DNA of 64,000 nucleotides, taken from NCBI GenBank assembly GCA_039028895.1, contig JBCCHF010000030.1:20873-84872 (forward strand), read 5' to 3'. The position numbers were made by a program, and so were the translations under genes. Below are positions 42,391 through 52,500 of this stretch, piece after piece. Source of the DNA: JAHDCJ01 sp039028895 (GTDB taxonomy: Bacteria > Bacteroidota > Bacteroidia > Chitinophagales > Saprospiraceae). The first letter of the stretch is position 1. Each line of letters starts with the position of its first letter. The notes beneath the pieces are model-generated. The model ran no database searches and was not told the DNA's origin. It saw nothing but the letters and a program-made list of their open reading frames with translations.

Positions 42391-43069
42391 TATTTTTTCT
42401 ACCAAAAAGCCTACGCCAAAACCCTGGTTCATCCCTTTTTAGGGGAGATGTTGACTCTGTTTCGATTTTTTCATTTTGCTTTCTCAGGTATGCAGGAATG
42501 TCAAGGTTGTCATCCAGCAGGTTGTACCCATTTCTTAAGTCGATGATGCCTCCGGAAGCGTCCGATGCCATTAAAAATGCAATTATTTTGGAGTTCGTAT
42601 TTTCAGTGGCTTTTTGCCAACAGTTTACTATGAACTGAATTTCCAACAAGCTTTGATTTTCCCAGAACATAGCCGTGTCAAATTCCCCTTCATCTTTTAG
42701 TGTTTTGTAATCAATTTGGTTTTCATCCAAAACATTTATGACGATGTCATCGATATGAGAATAGGCATATTTATTCATTTTCAGTTCCGGCCTATTTGTG
42801 GTTTTTGCCGGATCGTAGATGTCATTCGAAGGTTCAACGGCGATAAAGCCTAACGGACAATTCACATAATAATAGACTTCCAGAACTTTTAATGCATTGG
42901 TGTCGCCAGAAACCCGATATTCAAATTGAAGAGATTGAACTTTGATGAAAAAGTCGATGAGCAATGCTTCCCGAGGTTCAAGGATAACTGCTCTGAACTT
43001 ACGGTCAATAAACTGTTCGAGTTTATTTCTTTCGTCTTGGGTTAATTCGTGCTCCGGTCTACCAATCAT
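42383..43069 (-). CDS. Protein of unknown function
   Basis: A 228-residue soluble protein with no signal peptide. It has an acidic, helical opening (QDERNKLEQFIDRKFRA), a central PSNDIYDPAKTTNRPELKM stretch and a charged C-terminus with KRDEPGFWRRLFGRKNNG. No family is recognised. It lies 29 bases after the RDD gene and is coupled by overlap to the AraC regulator, so the three genes may form one transcript. Confidence 0.6.
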   Translation of the reverse strand: MIGRPEHELTQDERNKLEQFIDRKFRAVILEPREALLIDFFIKVQSLQFEYRVSGDTNALKVLEVYYYVNCPLGFIAVEPSNDIYDPAKTTNRPELKMNKYAYSHIDDIVINVLDENQIDYKTLKDEGEFDTAMFWENQSLLEIQFIVNCWQKATENTNSKIIAFLMASDASGGIIDLRNGYNLLDDNLDIPAYLRKQNEKIETESTSPLKRDEPGFWRRLFGRKNNG

Positions 43070-43098
43070 AGATCAGCTCTAATTGTTGTTTTATGAAC

Positions 43099-43677
43099 TT
43101 ATGCTAACATCTCTTGTAACATTGAGACCATATCAAAGGGGCCAAAGACCAATAGTGTGTAGCCAATCGCAATTAGCAAAGACAGCAAAAGCTTAATTGA
43201 GGGTCGATAAGTTTTTATGTCTGTGAAAATGCTTATTCCTGGTGCTTTGGATGTTCTTACCACTTTAGTGCCCGCTAAGGAATCGCCTATTCTTTTGTTT
43301 GGGGTCACCCCGACTCCGATGATCTCAATTAACCAGACAGGGATAGTTAAATTCCTGATTACGCATTTAATTTCTGAAGCAGGTAAACCTGTTATCTGGT
43401 CAATGACGACCTGGCCTGTAATTCTTTTGGCGACGCTCCTTCCCTTCAAAAAATCCTTACTCAAGTAGATTGTAAATGTAGATATCAAAAGTAAGAGGTC
43501 GACGAATTGGGAGTTTTGGTTAAGAAAGTATCCTAGAAAGATGAGTGGGAGCAGCGTACCACATAAAATCACATGATCCAGGAACATCGAAAAATACCTT
43601 TCTTTGGCAGTAAGGTCGTCCTGATAATTTTCAGATGAAAATATGGTGAGGTCATCCAGAATGTCTTTATTCGTCAT
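43099..43677 (-). CDS. RDD family membrane protein
   Basis: A 192-residue protein with three to four hydrophobic segments: HVILCGTLLPLIFLGYFL, FVDLLLLISTFTIYLS, TIPVWLIEIIGVGVTP and LLLSLLIAIGYTLLVF. It has the RDD-type motif FLKGRSVAKRITGQVVIDQITG, with the RRxxA-like basic segment. RDD proteins are often small transport-linked membrane proteins. The function is unknown. It is the first gene of a likely three-gene unit ending in the AraC regulator. Confidence 0.72.
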   Translation of the reverse strand: MTNKDILDDLTIFSSENYQDDLTAKERYFSMFLDHVILCGTLLPLIFLGYFLNQNSQFVDLLLLISTFTIYLSKDFLKGRSVAKRITGQVVIDQITGLPASEIKCVIRNLTIPVWLIEIIGVGVTPNKRIGDSLAGTKVVRTSKAPGISIFTDIKTYRPSIKLLLSLLIAIGYTLLVFGPFDMVSMLQEMLA

Positions 43678-43768
43678 GAGTTGTTTTTGATAGGTTAAAA
43701 ACCTTCATTGCATTTTCAGATAAAAACAATCGTTTTTTGCAGCCAAACATCTATGATATTCTGCTTGC

Positions 43769-44992
43769 TCATTGTGTGAGGGTGTTGGCTGATTCCACAA
43801 GATCGCTAAAAATGTATTTCCCGTCGTTGTCGAAGACATTCCAGGCAAGTACAATAGCGATTATTTTTTGGTCCGGAATGATCAGTAGAATTTGGTTGCC
43901 ATAGCCTAATCCTACCGGCATTGGTGGCTCATCGCCGGTCAACCACCACTGGTAGCCATAACCTTCCTTGCCGCCGTCTCCGTATATATCTACGACATGT
44001 TTTTGTAAAGCATCTTTGCAGAAATTCTTAGGTAAAAGTTGTTCGTCGTCCCAAAGGCCATCCTGAAGATATAGTAATCCTATTTTTGCTAAATCCTCTG
44101 CTTTGAGATATAGGCCTCCCTCGGTGTCTGGTAGTCCGGTCGGCGTTTTTTTCCAGAAATACTCGTCGATGTCAAGTGTTTTAAACAGGTGTTCTTCAGC
44201 GAATTTATCAATCGTTTTCCCTGAGGCACTTTTTATAATTTGTGAAAGCATCTGACTGGCACCACTGTTATAATTCCAGGCGGTCCCTGGTGTTGATTCT
44301 ATGGGTTGGTTCAAGGCATAGGTTATCCAGTCTTCTGACAGCTCCATTTCAGTGACGTTGTTTTCCATCTCCAGGCTTAATCCGAACTCCTGCCATTTTA
44401 AGCCAAGTTGCATGGTCAATACATGTTGCAACGTTACAGATTCGAGGTGTTTTTTGACGGTGTCCGAAAGTTCGAAATCGGAAAAATGGGGTAGTATAAT
44501 TTCATTTACACTGCTTATGTGCCCGCTATTTATTGCTGTGCCAACAATGGAGCTTGTTACAGATTTAGTGATTGACTGAAGCGTGTGTAAATCAGAGTTT
44601 AAGTGATAAGGGTGAAATTTAGGATGATAATAATTATAAATATGGATGTCGCCAGAATCTTTGCACATATTGCTACCGCATCCCATCTTACCTACTTTAT
44701 CTTTGCTTATGGTATCGTAGTCAAGGTTAAATTTTTCATGAAAAAAGATGGTGTCATTTTTGGCAATAAAGACTTCATCGATAAACCCGTAGACGCCTTT
44801 TTCGATATTAAAAACAAGTGAATCTATTCCTTCCCTAATTTTGTCGTTTTGATGTCCGGCGTATTTCCAATGAAATCTTTTTACTTCCAACGACTTATCT
44901 GTTGTGCTTTTTTGGCCGCAGCCTGATCCAAAAATAAATAGAACAACGATTAAGGCAAGTCGATAAGCTATCTCAATAATTTCCAGCTTCAT
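43769..44992 (-). CDS. Beta-lactamase-family serine hydrolase (lipoprotein)
   Basis: A 407-residue class C beta-lactamase/esterase-type enzyme. The N-terminus has a lipobox (IFGSGC, Cys 25). The nucleophile motif is S140-I-T-K143, and the YxN-type motif is Y241-N-S in WNYNSGASQML. A GxG-like YGYQWWLTG segment and the C-terminal KIIAIVLAWNVF follow. It is a probable periplasmic esterase or peptidase. It begins six bases after the 204-residue secreted protein, so the two are probably one unit. Confidence 0.82.
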   Translation of the reverse strand: MKLEIIEIAYRLALIVVLFIFGSGCGQKSTTDKSLEVKRFHWKYAGHQNDKIREGIDSLVFNIEKGVYGFIDEVFIAKNDTIFFHEKFNLDYDTISKDKVGKMGCGSNMCKDSGDIHIYNYYHPKFHPYHLNSDLHTLQSITKSVTSSIVGTAINSGHISSVNEIILPHFSDFELSDTVKKHLESVTLQHVLTMQLGLKWQEFGLSLEMENNVTEMELSEDWITYALNQPIESTPGTAWNYNSGASQMLSQIIKSASGKTIDKFAEEHLFKTLDIDEYFWKKTPTGLPDTEGGLYLKAEDLAKIGLLYLQDGLWDDEQLLPKNFCKDALQKHVVDIYGDGGKEGYGYQWWLTGDEPPMPVGLGYGNQILLIIPDQKIIAIVLAWNVFDNDGKYIFSDLVESANTLTQ

Positions 44993-44998
44993 GACAGG

Positions 44999-45613
44999 CT
45001 ATTCTTTTTCCGAAGAAAACAAAACCTTATAGCCAGCACCTGTTTTACCAATTAATAGCTTAAACACACCGCCATCTTCTTTGCTGGCCGATAAAAGCAT
45101 TTCAGGAATACCGTCATTGGTCAGGTCGCCATAAAATTCAATGATGAATGGTGGATTCCCGCAACCTAAGGAAGGTTTGTTTTTGGGTTTATGACAGTTT
45201 CTGAAGATAATGGCTTCTTCATAGGTCTTGATGTTGGCAACGAGAAGGGCATAGGCATCATTTTTTAGGGTAATAGCCATTAGCAATTCACTTTCACTTA
45301 ATTCAAATCTGGATTTGGGTTTTAGTATTCTTTGGTCGTCCGTGATGTTTATTCCGCTATCGGGAGATAACTTCTCTTTGCTGCCAACAATTAATACTGA
45401 ATTGGCATTAGCTTTAAATATACTCTCCTTTGCATTGATCTGCGATCGAATTTCTGCTGTGATATCAGTGATCGAATTATCAAAATTTATGGAAAACCAG
45501 TTGAGCTCATCCGGAAAGACAGACAGTTTGTGCCCATTTAATGCGTAATAATTGGTTTGCCCGAATGCATAAGTAAAAAAGTAAAGCAGGAGGAAGGTCA
45601 GGATAGATTTCAT
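44999..45613 (-). CDS. Exported protein of unknown function
   Basis: A 204-residue exported protein (signal MKSILTFLLLYFFTYAFGQ). The C-terminal part, NPPFIIEFYGDLTNDGIPEML followed by a KLLIGKTGAGYKVL strand, resembles a single FG-GAP/VCBS-like repeat (GDLTNDGIPEML is a DxNxDGxxD-type calcium loop). Two Cys residues (NCHKP, GCGNP) may form a disulfide. It lies directly upstream of the serine hydrolase on the same strand. Confidence 0.6.
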   Translation of the reverse strand: MKSILTFLLLYFFTYAFGQTNYYALNGHKLSVFPDELNWFSINFDNSITDITAEIRSQINAKESIFKANANSVLIVGSKEKLSPDSGINITDDQRILKPKSRFELSESELLMAITLKNDAYALLVANIKTYEEAIIFRNCHKPKNKPSLGCGNPPFIIEFYGDLTNDGIPEMLLSASKEDGGVFKLLIGKTGAGYKVLFSSEKE

Positions 45614-45710
45614 AGTTCCTAATTAATATTTTGTTATCGAAAGTAGAGAAAATATTTCTGTTTGACTTCAATGTGGATAAACGACCAATCCGCAATGGGG
45701 TACAGTTAAT

Positions 45711-46253
45711 TTATTTTGCCTCCGGAGCAAGGAGGTCAGAAGCGTCAATCGTGTCGGTTGACTCTGGGGCCGGAGGGGCTACGGGTACAAAATTGGCAGG
45801 CTCTTCTGATGTCTTGGGAGTGACAATTACCTGGTAGGCGAGTGCTGTAGCTAAAGCAATCATCAGTCCGATCTGAATACCAGTTTTATGTTTGAGTAGA
45901 TTTTTCAGCCAACCAGCCGATCCCGATGATACGATTGAACTGGTTGCTACAAAACGATAGCCTTTTTTTACGACGGTTTCTATGATCCTGTTATCCTTGT
46001 CCTGATCATTAAGGATTTTTCGAAGGTGCGAAATGGCCTGGTTCAAAGCGTCATCTGCTCCACCGTAATTATCCCAAACCTCTTCTATCAGTTTTTCTCT
46101 TAGGACAACAGAAGGACTGTTTTTGACCAGTATTTCGAGCACTTTCATGATGCGTGGTTCTACTTTGGTGACTTGATTTCCACTTTCAAGGTTAGTGCTC
46201 ATGATCTCGTTAGTTTCGAAGTTTACTTTAAACTGGTCGTTAATCTTAATCAT
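45711..46253 (-). CDS. ToxR/CadC-like membrane winged-helix regulator
   Basis: A 180-residue regulator. An OmpR/PhoB-type winged helix occupies 1-105: ESGNQVTKVEPRIMKVLEILVKNSP, then LREKLIEEVWDNYGGADDALNQAISHLRKIL with the recognition helix, and RIIETVVKKGYRFVA as the wing. One membrane helix (KTGIQIGLMIALATALAYQVIV) and a short Pro-rich extracytoplasmic tail follow. This is the ToxR/CadC build: a membrane sensor without a receiver domain. The ATG at 46253 is used, with a TTG six bases upstream as the alternative. It is divergent from the hydrolase at 46389. Confidence 0.82.
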   Translation of the reverse strand: MIKINDQFKVNFETNEIMSTNLESGNQVTKVEPRIMKVLEILVKNSPSVVLREKLIEEVWDNYGGADDALNQAISHLRKILNDQDKDNRIIETVVKKGYRFVATSSIVSSGSAGWLKNLLKHKTGIQIGLMIALATALAYQVIVTPKTSEEPANFVPVAPPAPESTDTIDASDLLAPEAK

Positions 46254-46388
46254 TGTCAACTGGTTGTCGGTCTAAAATTAGTGGATTAAGATAGATTAAT
46301 TCTGGTGTACAGAAAATCTAAAGGAATTCTAAAGGTGTCCTTCATAGCAGCAATAGGTGGACATTTGCAAATTTGTCCAAAAAGAAAA

Positions 46389-47642
46389 ATGAAGTACTTC
46401 ACTACTATTTTTTGTGTAATGATAACGACCTGGAGTCTGGCCAATGAGTTTCACGGTTATTGGAAAGGCGACTTTATGTTCAAAGGGTCGGGTTGGCCAA
46501 TGCGGATGCAGATTGTACAGGCTGACGATTCGCTTTTCGCTGCAGTCGATTTCCCAAGCCTTGTCTTAGCGGAAATGGAAATTCCTGCCAGGGTTAATAA
46601 AGATACCTTGATCGTCGAAATGCCATTTGGCGTTGGTACTTACCATTTCCAGCGAAAGGCTGATCAACTTACCCCTGTCGGAAAATCCAAAAACCTGACC
46701 TTCCGAAAATGTCCAAAACCACCATATCAAATAGAATCTATTTCCTGGGAAAGTGGTGACCAAATTTTACATGGTTCGCTATACCTTCCTGATTCATCCA
46801 GCCGACATCCTTTGTTAATTCGCTTGCATGGTTCTGGCACAGGCAACAGATCTCATTGGGAATATCGGTCATGGGGTGATTATTTTGCCCGACAAGGCAT
46901 TGCCACAGTCGTTTTTGATCGAAGAGAGAGTGGTGATTTTGAATTATTGGCCAAGGATGCTGTCGCCTTGATCAAGGCAATGAAAAAGCGGCACGATATT
47001 GACCCAAACAACATTATTCTCAATGGCGGTAGCCAGGCAGCCTACATCGGTTTTATGGCCAATTCGCTATGCGATGATGTGGATTACCTGTTATTGTCAG
47101 GTGTACCTGCAGTTTCCTTAATAGAACAGGAAAGACAAAGCTTAATTCACCGGATGCGAAGAAATGAAGAACCTCAGCATGAAATTGACCAGGCAGTAGG
47201 ATATCAAAACCTGTACTTCCATTACGTCATGACTGGCAACAACTGGTCCGATTTGCAGAAAGCTGCTATTGAAGCTCAAAATACTAAGTGGGCAAAATAT
47301 ACAGATCAACCACAGAAGGCAGAAGATATGCAGTGGTGGCGAAAGAATTTTAATGCCTTTCAACCGCAAGTTGTCATTCCCAAAGTCAGGATACCAGTTT
47401 TGATTTTGTATGGAGAACAAGATGCGATTACACCACCATCTGAAAACATTTTCCATTTGAAAAGATATTTTGATTTAGCGGCCAATAGCGAATATCAAAT
47501 TAAGATTTGCCCGGCTGTTGGCCATTCTCTTGAAGTTGGGATGGGATATGATCGATGGGGGACTTTAGTATTCCCGCAACGGTCGCCAGCGATGTTTGAA
47601 GCTATTGAGAGGTGGCTGGATAGGTATGGATTGAGAAATTAG
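46389..47642 (+). CDS. Exported alpha/beta hydrolase
   Basis: A 417-residue exported protein with the signal MKYFTTIFCVMITTWSLA. Residues 20-120 are a beta-rich N-terminal domain and the rest an alpha/beta hydrolase. LIRLHGSGTGNRSHWEYRSW is the oxyanion-hole region, VFDRRESGDF follows, and NGGSQAAYIGF is the nucleophile elbow region (GGSQA, Ser). LILYGEQDAITPPS holds the Asp and CPAVGHSLEVG the His. The triad is complete. It is divergent from the ToxR-like regulator, which could control it. Confidence 0.8.
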   Translation: MKYFTTIFCVMITTWSLANEFHGYWKGDFMFKGSGWPMRMQIVQADDSLFAAVDFPSLVLAEMEIPARVNKDTLIVEMPFGVGTYHFQRKADQLTPVGKSKNLTFRKCPKPPYQIESISWESGDQILHGSLYLPDSSSRHPLLIRLHGSGTGNRSHWEYRSWGDYFARQGIATVVFDRRESGDFELLAKDAVALIKAMKKRHDIDPNNIILNGGSQAAYIGFMANSLCDDVDYLLLSGVPAVSLIEQERQSLIHRMRRNEEPQHEIDQAVGYQNLYFHYVMTGNNWSDLQKAAIEAQNTKWAKYTDQPQKAEDMQWWRKNFNAFQPQVVIPKVRIPVLILYGEQDAITPPSENIFHLKRYFDLAANSEYQIKICPAVGHSLEVGMGYDRWGTLVFPQRSPAMFEAIERWLDRYGLRN

Positions 47643-47695
47643 CATTTACATTTTCGGGCATATGGTCAATCATTCTTTGTATGGATTGGTGTATA

Positions 47696-48532
47696 TCATG
47701 TATTTCTCAGGGTCGCCAAATTAGCAAAAAAGACCCCTTCATGATTCATGAAGGTATTTTCCTTTTTATTCAGATCCAATTTGCCGCCTTCAAAATTTGT
47801 GGCAGGTAATCCCAACTCCTGGTATATGCATGCAGTGGCGGCATAGTCCCAGATACTGCCTCCTCCCGTTTCTTTTTTAGGGAACTTCACCATACAAGCA
47901 GGTCCGTTTTCCAATACATGGATGGCATTCAAAACTGCACCAGCACCAGTTAATTCTTGAACACCATTCAAGTTCGTCTTTATTGCAATGTCGTGGAGTA
48001 GGTCTTCTAATTTTCCGGGGCGCGGCGTGTCTTTCAGTTTTTTGTCCAATACAAAGGTCAGATGATCGTTTGTGTTTTTTATATCCAATGGGTTGCCGTT
48101 TTTATAGGCTCCATGTCCTTTAACTGCGTGATACATGGTGTTTGTGCAAGGATCGAATACGACGCCAATTTGGGGTGTTCCGTCTTTTGAGATTAAAGCA
48201 ATTGAAACCGCAAAACCTGGCTGCTTTTTTATGAGAGCCAGAGTGCCATCGAGTGGGTCAATACACCAGAAGAACGCTTTTTCAAACCGACTCCTATCAT
48301 CTTCGGTTTCTTCAGATAAAAGGCCCAGGTCAAATTCGTTGCGGGTAGGTAGTAAGTGCGCCAAAATCTCGTTTTCACATGCTCGATCTACTTTGGTTAC
48401 AACTTGTGAGGCGTAGCTGACACCACCCTGCTTTTTCTCTACAGCAATTTCTTCATTCATGTATTTCTGAATGATCTTTCCTGCGGATAGGGCAGCCCTC
48501 AAAGCAATGTTGTTAAGGTGTATCAAATCCAT
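47696..48532 (-). CDS. Inositol monophosphatase/CysQ-like phosphatase
   Basis: A 278-residue protein of the inositol monophosphatase-like superfamily. GLLSEETEDD (E74, E75) gives an active-site acidic pair. CIDPLDGTLALIK has D92 and D95 for the metals. SIWDYAATACIYQELG holds the last conserved Asp. The ligand-binding loop GFAVSIALI and KQPG precede it. Candidates are 3'(2'),5'-bisphosphate nucleotidase (CysQ) or an inositol-phosphate phosphatase, which I cannot separate here. It lies two bases after the APH-like kinase and is surely co-translated. Confidence 0.83.
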   Translation of the reverse strand: MDLIHLNNIALRAALSAGKIIQKYMNEEIAVEKKQGGVSYASQVVTKVDRACENEILAHLLPTRNEFDLGLLSEETEDDRSRFEKAFFWCIDPLDGTLALIKKQPGFAVSIALISKDGTPQIGVVFDPCTNTMYHAVKGHGAYKNGNPLDIKNTNDHLTFVLDKKLKDTPRPGKLEDLLHDIAIKTNLNGVQELTGAGAVLNAIHVLENGPACMVKFPKKETGGGSIWDYAATACIYQELGLPATNFEGGKLDLNKKENTFMNHEGVFFANLATLRNT

Positions 48533-48534
48533 GT

Positions 48535-49482
48535 CTATAGACTATTGATCACTTCTGTGGTAACGCGTTCACTATAGCCGTTGATTTTCCAGTGGCCCGG
48601 ACTCCATCCTTTCAGAAACCGATGAAAGTCTGCCCAGGCAAATCGATATAAAGAACGCCATTCTTTTTCCAGGGCGTCATTGCTTTCGCCCAATGCAGTT
48701 TGTAAGTGTTGGAAGTAGGTGTTGAGGATTTGCGCTTCCAGTCTTTCACATTCTCTTTCGCTGAGGCAACTGCCAATGAAATAGGCGACATCTTTCATCC
48801 CACATCCGCCGCCAACATATTGAAAATCGACGCCAGCCACTTGTCCGTCAGGCGAGAAGCAAAAGTTGGCCAGCTTGGCATCGCCATGCACAAAGGTTTT
48901 ATACACACAGGTATTCAGCTTTTCATCTATTTCGACAGCTGCTCCTTTCAGTCTATGATCATTCAAAACCGCTAATTCCTGGGGCCTGGTGGCCAGGTGC
49001 CAGTAGGTGCCAACGTCCCAGAGACCTTCTGGTTTTTCGCCGAGATAACTTGCGTGAAAATGGGCCAGCCATCCGAGACAGGCCTGGATTTGTTCCCAAG
49101 TGATGGATCGTTTTCTTAAATGATAGCCTGCTGCATCCAAGTCCTCGAGGACCATTAACACCTCATCGTCTTTTGTCTCGATGGACAGGCATTGGGGCAA
49201 CCGGGCAGAGCTTTTTGTGCTGTATTGATCATACCACGTTGTTTCTACCTGGTAGGATTTGACCTTACGCTGGTGACCAATATCGGTATTCCATCCACGG
49301 GGATGATTTTTATGTACTGGTAGTTGAACGTGCTTTACCACCACACTTTTAACGGTAGTATTTTCCAGTCCGATACGCAAGATCTTTCCATATCCACTCC
49401 AGAGTTCCTGTATCATTTCTTTTACGAAAAGGGAAGAAGCTCCAGTACTCTGGAGAATGATTGATTTGAAATATTCGTTCAT
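48535..49482 (-). CDS. APH/ecdysteroid-kinase-like small-molecule kinase
   Basis: A 315-residue protein of the aminoglycoside phosphotransferase/choline kinase superfamily. The catalytic loop is FVHGDAKLANFCF (H199, D201), and the Mg-binding Asp is in VAGVDFQYVGG (D219). The N-lobe has VVVKHVQLPVHKN with a Lys candidate and the segment QRKVKSYQVETTW. The build resembles the ecdysteroid-kinase-like/CHK group rather than classical antibiotic kinases. Small molecules are the likely acceptors. I use ATG 49482 rather than TTG 49494. It forms an operon with the phosphatase. Confidence 0.8.
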   Translation of the reverse strand: MNEYFKSIILQSTGASSLFVKEMIQELWSGYGKILRIGLENTTVKSVVVKHVQLPVHKNHPRGWNTDIGHQRKVKSYQVETTWYDQYSTKSSARLPQCLSIETKDDEVLMVLEDLDAAGYHLRKRSITWEQIQACLGWLAHFHASYLGEKPEGLWDVGTYWHLATRPQELAVLNDHRLKGAAVEIDEKLNTCVYKTFVHGDAKLANFCFSPDGQVAGVDFQYVGGGCGMKDVAYFIGSCLSERECERLEAQILNTYFQHLQTALGESNDALEKEWRSLYRFAWADFHRFLKGWSPGHWKINGYSERVTTEVINSL

Positions 49483-49510
49483 AGGGTCGTGCAAATTCTC
49501 CTTATGGACC

Positions 49511-52500
49511 TTAATATGTAAGGGTTAGTTTTCCAGGAATAATTTGTTCCTCATATTTTATTTGGTACAAATAAAACCCCTGGGCTAAAAAAGAAAGATC
49601 GACATAGGATTTTTGGGTTTTTAAGTTTGTTTGAAAAACCTTTTGTCCGGTAGAATGAAACAATACAAATTCAATTGGCACGGTTGGTTCTTCAAACAGT
49701 TTAATAGAAATTTTTCCTGAAGTTGGATTTGGGTGAACTTGAATCGTATTGCGATTTTCTATGCTTTCAGTTGAGACCAGGGTAAAGTCAATAGGTGGTG
49801 AAACACCAATACAACCATTTGAACCTGTTACGGATACAGTGTATTGTCCATTTTCAGCAGGTACAAATACGTCCTCTACAGCTCCGGGTATTTCAACACC
49901 ATTTAAAAACCATTGATAGTCTAGGTATGAGAAGGTCAGGGAAAGGGTTTCATTTTGTTGAATAATTTCAGGCGGGTTGAAAGGAAGCACGAAAAGATCG
50001 AGTAATACAATTGAGTCACATAAGTGATCCCCTGTAAGGTGAAACTCATAATCACCGCTAAACATAATTCCATTGTAATCTTCGCCGTAGCAAATAGTGG
50101 TATCTATTTCAGTATAAATGATATCAGAGCAGATACAATCATCTGTAAATTTGGCAAAGAATCCATCATTTCCCTCAACTGCTGTAATGGTATCGCTGGC
50201 GATTGGATATTGCGAAGCTGAAAAAGCACTTGAGAGAAATACAGCATCATCTTCACTGACACTAATGCTTGTAACAGCATCCGGCGAGGAAAGGAAGTCT
50301 GTGTAAGAGCCATCATTTGTTGTGACCCATTGCAAATTACCAGAATTATCATATTTGGTAATAAAAATTGAGAAGTGCTCCATATAAACGCTCTGGGAGT
50401 TTCCATCGACTGAGAAAAACTCAGAAGCTTCATAATTTGTCTTTGCATACCCAGAGGTGTAAACGTTACCATTATGGTCAACCTCTATAGCAGTGCCCCT
50501 GGTTCCTGAGCCAATGTCCTGAGCTCCATTTCCCCAGAGAAACACACCATTGGAATCAAGGCCTGCTATAAAATATCGTTCTGTTGGAATACTTGATATT
50601 ACACTATCTGGAGAAATAATATCGACATAGTGTCCAAGCGGTAAGTAGTTGGCAGCGACACCACCTGTAACAAAACAATTCCCCTCTGCGTCTACAGCGA
50701 TATCTGTAGCATAATCAAAAGTGTTAGCCAATTCAAGAGGTTCTGGTGTCGCAATATTGGCTGTCCAGCTCAATATCCCATCTGGAGAATACCTTGCAAT
50801 AAATCCGTCAAGATTATCTGCCCCAGCATGGGGATGAACATATAAGCTCCCATCGCTTGAATGAAAGTAACCGATACTTCGCAACTCTCCTGTGAGAAAT
50901 ATATTCCCGAAAGGGTCAACTGACATACCATTGAGATGATGTGCGGCAGGGTTAGTGCTATCCAGAACATTTACCCATGCAAATTCGCCGCTTGAGTTAT
51001 ACCTGGCAACGAAAAATGTGTTGACATCATTATTACCATTGTTAAAAGAGTATTGATTGCCATAAATGTCTGACAACCAGGGTAGAGCAGGGCTTCTGAA
51101 TCTTCCTGTAAGGAAAACGTTTTCATTGTCGTCAACATCTACATGCAGACCAGTGGTATAGTAAAAATAAATTATCCATTCCTTTTTCCCATTTTCGTCT
51201 AATTTCAATAAGAAACCATTCCAACCTGGCCATGTAAAAAGATCGGGTTTATATTCAACAGAACCATCGTTATAATGAAGCTCGAAGTCTTCATCGTATG
51301 ACCCAGTAACATAAATGCTTCCGGAAGGAGCAATGACTGCATCTTCAATCTGATTTCCGCGCTCAGTTCCCCTAAAAGTCACTAACCATTTTAGAACACC
51401 ACGATCATCATATTTCCCTAGATAGCTTCCCCCGAGAGGGATATTTCCCGGAGTTTGCCCTGTTTTACTTACAAAAATGGCCTGCTCATAGTCTCCACAA
51501 ATTAGTAGGTTCCCTTGCGCATCTATATCGGTTACTTTGCCAGTTTCGAATATTTCGTATTCATCGCCGAATCCTTTGACGCTGAAAGCCCAACACCCGT
51601 CGTCCTGGTTATTGTAATCATAAACAAACAAGTTTCGTTCAATTGAGTCGGAACACCCGGTCGTGGATGCTACGTGGAGAGCAATGTTTTTATTTCCAGG
51701 ACTAGAGTAAGCCGGGGTAAAAGGTCCTTGTCCGATAGCAGATTGTGGAGTGGAATTAGCGCCGAATTCCCATTCATAAAAATTTGCACCATATGATGTC
51801 TCAGTGAGAGGAATCGGTTCTCCAAGACTTGCGTTATACAATCCTGTATGAAAATCTGCGATTACCCTTTCGACGTTTATGGTTAATGTATCCTGGAAAA
51901 ATTCAAAACAGTTTGTGTTCTGAATGGACGCACGAATAATAAATTGGGTCGTATCATTCAAGGGTCCGGTTGGAAGTTGGATACTGCCACCGTCTGAGAA
52001 AACTGGTGTGGTAAAATTTTGGTCGTTAAGATTTAACATACTGTAACTGACCCCGTCTTCAGAGACAGGCAACTCAACAAAGGTTGACCCCTGGTTGCAT
52101 ATTAACGAATCGGAAATATTAAAATTCAGATTATTGCTTGGAGGATCTAAAACATCTAACTGTATAGTTAAGGTGTCATAATGGTCGCCATTATAACCAA
52201 TTAGCGAAACAGGGTATTGTCCTGTTGGCATAAATGTGTATTCAAAATGATAAGAGGTGCTTAGAGTAATCGTGCCCAGCTTCCATTGGAAAGAATAAGA
52301 TGTAGAACTTAAATTAGTGAAATTGACAGGTTCTCCTTCACATACATTTTGAGTAAATAAAAAATTTACAAAAGGCACTGTAGGACCCAGGCCATTGCCT
52401 GCTTTAAGAATAACCCCATTATTGCCTACAGCAAAACCTATGTTAGCATTTGAAGGGAATTCGATGTCATTAATGGTATAGTTGCCAGAGCTAACATTAT